A DNA stretch of 64,000 bases from Rhizomucor pusillus. Taxonomy: Eukaryota > Mucoromycota > Mucoromycetes > Mucorales > Lichtheimiaceae. Position numbers and translations under genes: made by a program. Shown here in pieces: positions 22,241 to 32,199 of this stretch. The stretch lies in contig FWWN02000254.1 in NCBI GenBank assembly GCA_900175165.2, positions 62,001 through 126,000 on the forward strand. The letters are read 5' to 3'. The first letter of the stretch is position 1, and the number at the start of each line of letters is the position of its first letter. The notes under the pieces are model-generated. The model was given only the letters and a program-made list of their open reading frames with translations. It was not told the origin of the DNA and made no database searches.

Positions 22241-22816
22241 GTTGAAACTATTTGAATTACATACACTTAGTCAACTATTCCGCATTCTAGCTTTTCTCCC
22301 TCCCTCCCAATGCTGACTGCGAGCATCATTCAAAGGCGTTCCATTTTATCATTCGACCGAGCGTCGGGCGAATTTCGATTGAGAAGAAACGTATTGCAAG
22401 AATTGACTCCAAAGCGACACACTGGTAATTTTTGCCGTTGACGATCGTAGCGTTCGTAAGGGCTCTCTTTCTTTCTTTTTCTCTTTGACATGATGCATCG
22501 CGCAGTCTGTATATGGGATGGATTGATGGATGGATGCCTACCTTTTACTTCAGTTTCGAGGAGAGGAGGATCATACAATGTCTCCAGGACGACGGTTTCA
22601 AGACTGGCGGGGTTGAAATCCAGATTAGGAAAGGCCAACCAAACCAACAACTGATGTTCAATTTTCAGAGCAATATCAGCGAGGCACAAAGGTTATGTAC
22701 CTTTGTGATGGGATGCAACAGAAAGTTTATTCTTGCAGCATGCAGTCATAAATGCAAAGAACAAGGCAGAATGTGAGAATGAATTAGACAGTATACGTAT
22801 ACACACAAAGGGTCGA
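22241..22816. other. RPL32 upstream region with possible helicase-like gene fragment
   Basis: Contains the RPL32 promoter (TTTTCTCCCTCCCTCCC at about 22293-22308). On the minus strand an open frame beginning at 22488 reads MSKRKRKKESPYERYDRQRQ then KLPV. This is the style of the N-terminus of DEAH-box helicases just before their conserved core, but no helicase domain follows. See the separate finding. Confidence 0.35.
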
Positions 22817-24579
22817 TTATTTTAAGGAATGGTTTGATGAATTTGGGAGTGTAGAGGATGATGAAGCAACAACGTGAGGAGGCATGTTATCGGTTGTGAC
22901 TTTCCATATCCACCAAGGCCCTCCGTATTGCTCGTCGCCCCAGCGACCACACAGGCCCATAGGAAGGATGAACCTGCCGGCGTACTCCCAAGTTTCGCCG
23001 GATTCGGTGTACGTTTTTTCCCAGGTGATCTGGCCTTCCTCGGTATCGTCGGCGAGGCCAGTGACAGTGAAGGGACCTTCGTTATCGACACCCGTGCCTT
23101 CGAACCGCGTCAATGGGTATTTACGGAGATGTCTGTCCGGGAACGGTTTGCGAGGATCGAGTTTCAATTCCTCCTCTTCAGTTTGCTGCTGCTCGTCGAG
23201 AGGAACGATCCAGAGTTTCAGGCGCATTGGTCCATCGAACCAGTCTTCCGCTGCGGTAGTCTCTGGACCAGCACTCCCGGCCGTGTCTTCAATGTCGAGA
23301 AATGAGTAGTATCCCATCCATTCGCCTTCAATCAAGTGTGCTTCGCTGATATGCCGTCCGGGCAATGCAAACCCGGAATCCTGGTAGATATTTTCAACAT
23401 CAAGATTGGATGATCGAAGAAGAAAACGTTCGTATCGTCGAAGGTATTCAACGTCAAACATCTCAGAAGCCAGAGGAAACAAAGGAATAGGTGAGCAATT
23501 GGGAATGTCTCGATACGGTGCTGGGTGGGTTGCGAAAACAGTGGCAAAGAACAGATGGAATGCAGATGTCAGCGGGTCCTGCGCTGGATAGAATTTCAGT
23601 GGTGCATGCGTTGATGATGGTGATGATGATGATGCTAATGATGATAAAGTTGCAGAGTCATTGCTGGTATTATCGAGTGATGGCGGGGATGGCAGTAAGG
23701 TTGAAGGTAAATAGTGTTTAGTGATGAGTGTGTCTGCATCAAAGTTGTAAGCAAAGAGGCTCAGTTCCCGTGATACGGTGTGAGGTGTCGCAGGTGAAGT
23801 GAAAAACCGAGTGATACAAAAGTCTAAAAAATTTAGGTCGTCCCGTCGTTAAGCGCGCGCAGATAGCAATTGCACTTACCATAATTGACGAGGAGGGATA
23901 AAATCGGCAATACCACTGGATAGACTTCTCGATCACGAATATATCCCAATTGAAACGCAGCCCCAGCGACCAAAGGAACCTTGAAATCGAAAAGCCGATA
24001 GATGTTCAATGCATCTAAAAGAGAGAGAGAGAAAGTAAAAGTTTGGTTAGGTTCATGTCTGACTGAGCTCGCTAATTTTTTAGTGCTTGTTTGCTTGCCA
24101 TGCTCCGTAATTATAGTCCAGATTATTTGCCAATCAACATTATCCAAAAGTCGCGCGAGGTCTTGCTGCTGCTGCTGCGTTTGCTGCTGTATGTCATGCG
24201 TCTTCTCCGTAATGATGAGCGCGGCGATGTTCCGACAAGAGAAAAGGACCCTGCAGCGTTCTTCGAAAGCACATTGCCAATGGATACGCCGATGCAAACG
24301 TCTACGAACAATGGCATCTGTATCGAATCGAGATCGAAACGTTCGAGGCCACAGTGTTTTTAACCGCCAAGGATCTTTGTGAATGAAGTAATGCAGATAT
24401 CGGCAAGTTAGAGACAGCTGTGTCAGAGAAGGCGGGTAAAGTGCATTGCTGCTGTCATCATCGGTTGTTGCGGTGTAGGAGATAATGTCGAAAAGAATTT
24501 CTTTGGGCAGTGATAAGAAATGAGCCGATGGTGTCGGCGACGGTTGATTTATCCAGATACGTGATTTCAAAATATTCAT
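22817..24579 (-). CDS. F-box protein with C-terminal FBXO31-like substrate-binding domain
   Basis: Probable substrate receptor of an SCF ubiquitin ligase. The start at 24579 gives a short N-terminus and then the F-box (FLSLPKEILFDIISYTATTD.., LTQLSLTCRYLHYFI..PWRLKTLW). A middle helical region (RLHRRIHWQCAFEERCRVLF) and a serine-rich linker (SSLASSSSPSST) follow. The C-terminal beta-rich domain reads LIEGEWMGYYSFLDIED, then PMRLKLWIVPL, GTGVDNEGPFTVTGLADDTE, GQITWEKTYTESGETWEYAG, MGLCGRWGD and GPWWIWKV. This GEWxGYY...WEYxG...LGxWG pattern is typical of fungal F-box proteins related to FBXO31/FBXO9. An 84-nt in-frame segment (24015-24098) looks like a GC-AG intron and may be removed or retained. 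A standard intron lies at about 23823-23879. A larger ORF start at 24717 is not preferred. Confidence 0.8.
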
Positions 24580-24823
24580 TTTTGCTGGAGTGGAAGGGGA
24601 CAAAAGAACAAGTATCAAAAAAAAGGAAGAAAGGAAGAAGGGAGAAGAAGAAGAAAAGCCTAGACCGGTTGAGAAATTTTGGGCGGTGCTGTTGTTCGAA
24701 TTGACACACACACACACACCATACAGTTCGTTAGACTCACCCGTAATGGCCGAAACAGGGTAAGCTCGTTCCTTTCTGGCAGCTATTTTGGGGGCATGGG
24801 CTGCAAACTAAAAAAGCGCAGAT

Positions 24824-24854
<31 letters not shown>

Positions 24855-25520
24855 TCACACCACGCGGCCGCTCTCGCTAATTTAGCTTTGCAACTTTGAT
24901 GAACCAACCACATCGCCCTGCTCGCACAGTCCAACCGGAGTAGTGCCAGACTAATACTAGTTTGGTGTTCGAAAGGAGGTTTTACGTGCGCGGATCTCCC
25001 GTCAGAGGCTACCAACGTCCAGGGCCTCACTCCTCATCATACACGGTGCGCGGTACGTCGTAATCCCGGGTAACCGGGAAAAAATTCGATGGCAAAAAAA
25101 GGGGGAGACTGGTGGAGAAGAAGACAAGGAAGAACAGACAATGGGAATCGTTCCACAAGTCTGTTTCTGGAACCCGCTGCCAGGAACAGGTTCCAGCAAA
25201 GATCTGTGCGAGCGAAACTCCTCCCTCCTCCCTCCCCTGTCACAGATACACACCGCTTTCCCGTTCTTTACCTGGCACTCGTGACTAAATTACAAATAAT
25301 AGATGCAGTTGCTATTAAAGAAAAATACGCCGACGATGATGATGGATATGTAGTAGGGGGAGAGAATATATATATGTAGTGCAGACTTGTTTTCCGAGGA
25401 TTTAGCTGCACCGGCATGTACAGAAAGAAGGCTCGTTGAATAGATATATACTATGAATAGATCGTTCTTCAAGGATATATAGATAGCAGGGTGAGGGTGG
25501 TGGGAGCAGCATGTTACCGA
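24580..25520. other. Intergenic region, 0.9 kb
   Basis: Upstream of the F-box gene and downstream of the small membrane-protein gene. It holds two (CA)n runs (24701-24718 and 24823-24850) and a purine-rich stretch at 25085-25140. Some open frames exist but none has recognisable content. Confidence 0.5.
24823..24850. repeat. (CA)n microsatellite
   Basis: About 14 uninterrupted CA units. A shorter CA run occurs at 24701-24718. Confidence 0.92.
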
Positions 25521-25855
25521 TCAGCTGGAATACCAGAGCTTTTCTGCAATAAATCCGCCAATGGCCTGCACAGTTAAAGCAAAAGTCCAAAGTATCCAGC
25601 AAATTACATTGAATATGTAATCTACAGTGCTTGAAACTGCTCGCTGGAATATCATCCTCGCTTGTACGCGACGATTCTGCTGCTGATCCTCAAGGATCTG
25701 ATCGTCCGGATACAGCAAGATCGCTACATTGTCCGATGACGTCTCAAGTAAAGGTGCAATTTCAGGTTGCAGGTCATCCTTGATTTGACATGAGTATCTC
25801 AAGTAGACGCTGCATGCCGTCGGCGTACCTTTGCGAAATATGCACTGTCGCTCAT
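25521..25855 (-). CDS. Small single-pass membrane protein, unknown function
   Basis: Two exons: a short first exon MSDSAYFAK (25855 to about 25829), then after an intron the main exon DDLQPEIAPLLETSSDNVAI and so on. The product is about 93 residues. Its C-terminal third is a strong transmembrane helix (IFNVICWILWTFALTVQAIG) followed by only about 10 residues (FIAEKLWYSS). This tail-anchor-like topology suggests an ER or outer mitochondrial membrane protein with its N-terminus in the cytosol. A middle QQNRRVQARMIFQRAV stretch is positively charged. I do not recognise the family. It diverges from WDR70 with 123 bp between start codons, so the two may share a promoter. Confidence 0.6.
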
Positions 25856-25978
25856 TTCAAAAGAACGAGTGTGTGGGGTTTGGGAACAAAGAGAGGAGGA
25901 CCTTGTGATTCCCGAGATAGGAGCAGCGGCGCTTTCGGCCCGCCGTCCCGCCCTTTCTCCTGCTCTTCACTTGCTTTA

Positions 25979-28156
25979 ATGTCAAACGCAGAGGACTTTC
26001 TTCGTGATTTTCTTCCAACATCGTTTGGTAAAAAGCAAACACAAAACAATTTAGCAGAAAAGTTTGCAAAGACAAAGCGTCAAGTAAGATAATCCCTGAA
26101 TTTTTTTATACTTGATCAGTACGATCTAACCATTTGCCAGGAAGCTGCCTCGCCGGCGATTGACAAGCAGCCAGATACCGAACAAGCTGCTCTACCTGAA
26201 CCTGAAACTAAAAAAGCAGAAGTAACAGCAGCACCGGCGCAAGCGCAGAAACGAAAAGCAGCAGAGAGTGACACTGACGATGAGGACGATTTGTCAGACG
26301 ATGATGAACCTGAAGCAGATATCTTGCCGATATCGCACGAGATCAAACTCATGGACCACACACGAGCTGTTACAGCGCTTGCACTGGATCCTTCAGGGTC
26401 GCGTCTTATTACGGGAGGTTACGATTACGAATTAAAGTTTTGGGATTTTGCAGGCATGAATCAAACGTTCCGGCCCTTCCGGAGCATCGAACCTTGCGAA
26501 GGCAACCAGATACACGATCTCCATTATTCGTTGACCGGCGATTCGTTTTTGGTCATTTCCGGAACGGCTCGTGCGAAGCTTTTTGATCGTGAAGGCAGCG
26601 AGCTGTGCGAATACGTCAAGGGGGATCCGTACATTCGAGACTTACGACACACCGATGGCCACGTTGCTGCGTTAACGTCAGGCGCATGGCATCCAAAGGA
26701 TCGGCAATACTTTGCAACATCTTCCAAAGATGGCACGATACGTATTTGGGATGTCGATAGAAAGCGGAAGCAAAAGTCTGTCATTGTGCACAAGTCCCGG
26801 GAGCGAGGAGGCCGGTCTGCCGCTACCACCATGACGTACAGCTTGGATGGAAAAATGATCACAGGTGCATTCATGGATGGCACTATACAGATCTGGGGCG
26901 CCGACGGTCCATACATTAGACCATCCATCTCAATAGACAATGCACACCAGAAACTTACAGAGACTTCGTCGCTGGTGTTTGCGCGAGATGGACATACACT
27001 CGTAAGCCGAGGCGGCGATGATACTGTAAAAGGTTCGGAACAAGTTTAACAAAGATAAACTATTGTTACTAATATCCACTTTTGTACAGTGTGGGATATA
27101 CGCAACAGCAAGAAACCTGTCAATGTCGCAGAAAACTTGGAATCCATTAATCCAGAGACAAACGTCATTTTCAGCCCGGATGAACGGCTGATTATGACTG
27201 GTATGTGGAATAGCATCGCTTTTCAGATTGGAATGGTTCATTTACATCATTTTCTAGGTACATCGGTACCGAAGGGTCAAGGATATGGAAAGCTAGTCAT
27301 GCTAGATCGTCAAACATTGGAAATTAGAAGAACAATGAGTAAGTTACCACCGAAGATTATTCAAGATACATTGTTTATTAACTTGGATCTCAGGTATAAC
27401 GCAATCAAGTGTAGTCAGAGTCCTATGGCATCCCCGTATCAATCAGGTATTATTATCTATTCCATGCATGTTTTCTTTTTTTTCCTGACATCTTTTGATG
27501 TAGATTGTTACTGGAAGCGCTGATGGCTCGGTCCACGTATTCTATAGTCCAGATCACTCGGTTCGCGGGGCTAAACTGTGCGTTGTCAAGGAGCCAAAGA
27601 AGAGAGCTGTCGATGATTATGAAATTGATCGACCTATCATTACACCACACGCCCTTCCGTTATTCAAGGACGATCAGCCAAGAAGCTCGAAACGGAAGAG
27701 AGAGAAGCTTCGGGAAGATCCGAAAGCTTCGCATCGACCAGGTATGAAAAAAAGTAGGTAGAATGAGTATGAAATGCTAATGATCTGTCTTCAGAACTGC
27801 CTGTCAAAGGTCCGGGCAAAGGCGGCAAAGTGGGCATCAACGAGCAGCAAGCAGTTATTGCCAGCTTCGGAAAGGATACTACAAGAGGTAAAGATGAGAA
27901 ATTCTACTCTAGTTCTGCTATATACTAAACCTATTTGTCCTTTACAGACGAGGATCCTCGAGAAGCATTGCTCAAATATGCTGAGATTGCTGAAAAGGAA
28001 CCCATGTGGGTCAGCAACTGTAAGTCCTACATTATTAACAGAATTCATTGTGTTCTAACTTGCGATACGACTGTAGTGTATAAGCGGACACAACCAAAAC
28101 CAATTTTCCAAGAAGGAGAAGAGGAGGAAGAGGATGATAAGAAAAAACGTAAATAA
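25979..28156 (+). CDS. WDR70: WD40-repeat protein WDR70 (gastrulation-defective 1 homologue)
   Basis: WDR70 is a nuclear WD40 protein linked to chromatin ubiquitination and DNA repair. Exon 1 encodes MSNAEDFLRDFLPTSFGKKQ, and the next an acidic low-complexity segment (SDTDDEDDLSDDDE) leading to PISHEIKLMDHTRAVTALAL. WD repeats follow: SRLITGGYDYELKFWDFAGM, the WDR70-specific FRSIEPCEGNQIHDLHYSLT, DSFLVISGTARAKLFDREG, SGAWHPKDRQYFATSSKDGT with IRIWDV, GKMITGAFMDGTIQIWGADG, LVSRGGDDTVKVWDIRNSKK, and VTGSADGSVHVFYSPDHSVR. The C-terminal conserved block is KRAVDDYEIDRPIITPHALP, then DPREALLKYAEIAEKEPMWV and KRTQPKPIF, with an acidic/lysine tail. At least eight exons; the family-specific blocks are all in order. 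Confidence 0.92.
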
Positions 28157-29857
28157 ATGCTTGCGCTGGCAGCTTCTTTTCTTTGCATTATCACTCCAGT
28201 CTTGTAAGAATCGGCGTTTGTCACATGTATTGTTGAAGAAGGGATGCTTGGCTGTCAAATGCTTACATTCATCATCATTTCGTCTTGGCTTGCCGTGCGG
28301 TTTCCCGCTGCACTTGATCAGACCTAATGAACATATCTATGGGTAGGATGTCGTCATATTGCGATCTAGAAATTCCTTAAGAAATAACTTTTGGAAACAT
28401 TCGACGTAACCATCATTCATCCTATCGACTTTTGTTCACATTGCATCTTCAGCGGTGCGAGACAGGTCTGTAGATGGAGTCTAAAAAATGCGTGGGCCAT
28501 GCCTCGCCGTTGCATGCAAGCCTTTGCAGATTCCAGCTGCCCTCGTGCTGATCCAGCCTCCGCTTTCATTTACTCATGAATAACAATCAAACCGAAATAC
28601 GTAGTTACGGAAACTACAACGGTTCGTCTTTATAAAAAAAGCCTTATCGGCAATAGGTTTGGAAATGGAATAGATAAAGGCAAACTGGTAGTGCTGGGTT
28701 TTTGAACATCAATAAATGTTATCAGGGGTCACTATGTTTTCCGTCGCTTTTCTGTCACAAGGGATCAGTGTCATCTACATAGGGACCAAAAGAAATGTGG
28801 CAATGTGCTGTCATAGATGCTGCTGCAACGGTGTACGAAAATCGTTAATTTAATTACGTCTACAGATACACGCACATGGTTCACATCATGTGTCCGACGT
28901 GGATTGCAAAACTCTGTTGAATTTTCATGCAGCCTGAATATGTAAAGAAAAAGGAAAAAAGGAAGGAACTCCATGTATAGTTTATTGAAAGCAATGACGG
29001 GAGCGGATAGGGGGAGGGGGGTGATGAACCCCGAGTTCTTCTGAAAAGAATGTATATATGCGCTAAATCCTTCTATAGCTGCATGGCGTGAGTGATGGGC
29101 CCTCCGGATTCTTGGGGGACCGCGCCGGAAAGGCTGCTTTTGCTGCTGCAGGAAATCGATCACCTATTAGAGCCTTTCACATTCAAAGTGTATTATTTAC
29201 ATATGCTGCAACCTCAAACCATGCTTTATCCCTTGATCCTCCTCCACCACCTCCTACAGATACACGTATATGCACGCACCATATTTCTACCTAGATGAGG
29301 GATGTCGCAACCTTGACGGTATTTGGCTCTTTTCCCATTTCCTTTCTTTTGAAAAGCGAGTATAAACGATGGTTTTTTCTCTTCTTGTCAAATAAAGGCA
29401 AGGCGGGATACTAGCGCATGGTGATAAATAAAATAGAAAGATGGGATAAAGTACCCATACTTGTGGATATTTTTCAAATCAATCTCATGCATAATATATC
29501 CAATTGCAGACATTCGATCCTAGGGACGTGGCGAAAAAAAAAGGAAAGCTTATACTTGGCTGCTGCTGCTGCCTTTGCGCAATGTGTTGCTGCTGCTTGT
29601 TGGCTGCCATCCATACATTTGCGAACAATAATTTTTTTCTTGCTCCAAATGAAAACTCCAAGAAGGAATATCTTTTTGCTCCTTGCAGCAATATGCTGCT
29701 GTGCATCATGATTTGGACCGCTGGTTTCTTTCGCCACTGGTGATTCAACATCACTTAATTCTTGGCTTTCAAGTAAACAGACTTTCGTATCATTTCCCTT
29801 TTTTCCCCTTTACTTTCCTCCTCTCTTTTCTTTCTTTTTACTTTAAAAATATAACAA
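28157..29857. other. Intergenic region, 1.7 kb
   Basis: Contains the WDR70 3' end and the upstream region of the C2H2 gene, with C/T-rich sequence at 29795-29840 just before its ATG. A short frame at 29092-29188 (plus) reads PERLLLLLQEIDHLLEPFTF and looks coding-like, but has no convincing partner exon. No RNA gene seen. Confidence 0.45.
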
Positions 29858-30766
29858 ATGCATACACAGCCGCAACCGCCACAGCATCAGCAACAACAAC
29901 AACAACAACAGCAGCAGCAGCAGCAACAGCAGCAGCACCTAGCGCCTGCTATGGCACCGTCTACGAAAAGCAACAAGCATGTGTGTATCTATCCAAATTG
30001 TGGCTGGAGCTTCAAACGGTTTGAACACTTGAAACGACATATGCTGGTGCACACTGGCGAACGGCCGCATGCGTGCCCTTTTCCAGGATGTGGCAAACGA
30101 TTCAGTCGGTCCGACAACCTGCATGCTCACCACAGAACTCACATCAAAAAAAGACAGAAACTGCAACAGAAAAGGGACAAGGAGCAGCTCCTGGGGAAAC
30201 CAGCTGTCAAGTACACTGCTGATGAGTCTGACACCGACCGAAAAACCAATGCGTCGGCCGACTCGTCAAGTCTGCAACAACAACAGCAGCAGCAGCAACA
30301 GCAGAAGCAATATTGCGAGCTGGAAGCACATACTTCGCCTACTACGCCAGATCCATGCCGTCCCACCAGTTACTACGCTACTCACAACACAACATCCTCC
30401 TCTTCATCTTCTTTATCGACCGCAGACAGCATCGATTACGAAAAGAACTCACAACGCACTATGTCTCCTACATTCTTAGCGCTAGCACCTGAACACCACC
30501 AACATAAATCAACAACGCCGTCTGTACTTGACCACGGCAGCAAACACTCTCCTTTTGCAAGCCCGAGTGCGATGCTTTCCTCCTCACTGCCCTCGATAGC
30601 ATCCGTAGAGTACCCGACATACACGCTCACTTATCAGCCTCCGCTGCCTCCGCCTCATCATCATCATTCGCACCAGCTGCACAGCGCTCAACACCTTCCT
30701 CCCGTAGGGCCTGCATCGCTTCAATATCTCCCCACTTGGCATTCTGAAGACATCTCTAGATACTAA
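29858..30766 (+). CDS. C2H2 zinc-finger transcription regulator with poly-Q tracts
   Basis: Single exon, 302 residues. The N-terminus is a near-pure glutamine tract (about 18 residues encoded by mixed CAA/CAG). Two adjacent classical fingers follow: [20 protein letters not shown] with LVH, and [20 protein letters not shown] with RTH, separated by the TGERPHA linker. Both have C-x4-C-x12-H-x3-H spacing. The second, with [12 protein letters not shown], is the pattern of stress-type regulators (Msn2/Com2/Ste12-adjacent fingers), predicting a G/A-rich core site (inference). A basic stretch, a second poly-Q, serine runs and a His/Pro-rich C-terminus fill the rest. Target genes cannot be inferred from context. 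An ATG-proximal C/T-rich leader is typical for the strain. Confidence 0.88.
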   Translation: MHTQPQPPQHQQQQQQQQQQQQQQQQHLAPAMAPSTKSNKHVCIYPNCGWSFKRFEHLKRHMLVHTGERPHACPFPGCGKRFSRSDNLHAHHRTHIKKRQKLQQKRDKEQLLGKPAVKYTADESDTDRKTNASADSSSLQQQQQQQQQQKQYCELEAHTSPTTPDPCRPTSYYATHNTTSSSSSSLSTADSIDYEKNSQRTMSPTFLALAPEHHQHKSTTPSVLDHGSKHSPFASPSAMLSSSLPSIASVEYPTYTLTYQPPLPPPHHHHSHQLHSAQHLPPVGPASLQYLPTWHSEDISRY

Positions 30767-31068
30767 ATAAATACACACACTGTCTTTTGCATTTTGTGGC
30801 ATGAAAAAAATATGGAGTGAACTCACTCTACTGTTGAGACAGGCTGATCTTCTTACCTTTGATATCAGTCGCCTCTCTATCTGTGCAGAACATTCAATCA
30901 GTAAACTACACAAAGATGGGAACTGTTACTAGTAGCCATGTCGGTTACTGAAATCCAATTCAGTGTTGGCTGGCTGGCTGGCTGGCGGCGATCGTGACTT
31001 TGAAACTGTCTGACCAGCCGCCAGGCAAGTTTGGCATTTTTTCTTGAAACAGCCCTCCTTCACGAAAC
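30767..31068. other. Intergenic region with GGCT repeat
   Basis: About 300 bp containing a TGGCTGGCTGGCTGGC run at 30967-30986. The left part is the C2H2 gene 3' end and the right part is the promoter of the next gene. Confidence 0.5.
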
Positions 31069-31430
31069 ATGCTACGATCGTCTACCGCAACGTTGGGAGC
31101 ACTGCGTCGCCCGCTACCTCAGCTGTTCATTCGTCCACAGTCTACTGCTACCACCCAAGTCCAGGCCGCTCCGGCTCAAGGACAACAACAACAACAACAG
31201 CAGCAGCAGCAGCAGCAGCAGCAACTCAAAGCACCTTTGTCTGCTCGTTTGCGAGGTGCCGGCCGCGGTGTACCCGAATTACAAGTATCAGATCCCTTGC
31301 AAAAGTTTGTCAAAGGCGCAGAAAGCAGGAAACTTCCAACCGGCAGCAGCAAACAAAAGTTCGCACCAGGCCAGTTTGACGATGCTCCCGGAGACGCAGC
31401 TGCAGCTGCCAGCGCACCGCGATCGCAAAG

Positions 31431-31470
<40 letters not shown>

Positions 31471-31932
31471 AAACGTTTCCAACCGAGACAGAGACAACAG
31501 CAACAAAGAGCACGTCAGCAGCAGCAGCAAAAGGCTGCCCAGGGCGGCAATAACAACAGAACTCCTCGCGAGAGACAGCAGCAGCGACGATCTTCCTTGC
31601 AATCATCGAACAGAGCAGCCAACCAGCCTGTCCGACGAGTAACCACGTTTATTGATCAGGATATCGATTGGAACTTGATGTCTTCTTTGGAGGAAACCAC
31701 CGCCGTTGCCGCTTCGTCGCCATCTGAACCCGTACCAGAAGTGCAATCTGGAGAGTATCAGCGCTACTTTGATGTCTCCAAGGATTTACAGTGGGCACCT
31801 GTAGTCAACGCTGAATCATTGAGTGTGCTTGTAGGCAGCAATGCTAGCTACAACATGGAACAGAAAATCGCCTTCATGAATGCAGTCTCCAGTGCCACCA
31901 AGGGTGCTGCCGCTGCCACTGCCACTAAATAG
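31069..31932 (+). CDS. Probable mitochondrial protein, Q/N-rich, unknown function
   Basis: Single exon, 287 residues. The N-terminus, MLRSSTATLGALRRPLPQLF followed by IRPQS, has the Arg/Leu/Ser composition of a mitochondrial targeting sequence. Then come poly-Q (about 13), a conserved-looking basic segment LSARLRGAGRGVPELQVSDP and LQKFVKGAES, a poly-N run (about 14) with more Q/R-rich sequence, and a non-repetitive C-terminal domain: RVTTFIDQDIDWNLMSSLEE, SGEYQRYFDVSKDLQWAPVV and NMEQKIAFMNAVSSATKG. The order (presequence, low-complexity middle, compact C-terminus) recalls fungal mitoribosomal proteins, but I cannot name it. Long homopolymers inside a putative mitochondrial precursor are unusual. 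Confidence 0.6.
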
Positions 31933-32199
31933 ATTACTTTTATCTCTCTCCCTCAGAGAAAGAACCCTTCTTCTTCTTCAATCCACAAACACATTCCTTC
32001 ACCTGTATACAAACCACATCATAGAAATGTATCTTTACAAAAAGTATAAAGTTTGTTTAAACGATGCAACCTTTAACATGATTTTTGTTAAATCACAGCC
32101 CCGCGTCCCCCCCCCCCGCGCGCGCGAACGAAAAAATTCCTGCGAAGGACAGCATAGAGTAGCAAGCATTTCACACTTTTTTGATCTCGCCTGTCAGCC

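Noticed and set aside
24580..24717. Upstream extension of the F-box protein to an ATG at 24717
   Set aside because: The extra 46 residues are a low-complexity Ser/Phe/Leu stretch; the ATG at 24579 sits at the natural start of the F-box region.
31176..31606. Poly-Cys and poly-Leu frames antisense to the Q/N-rich mitochondrial-type gene
   Set aside because: Mirror translations of CAA/CAG/AAC repeats.
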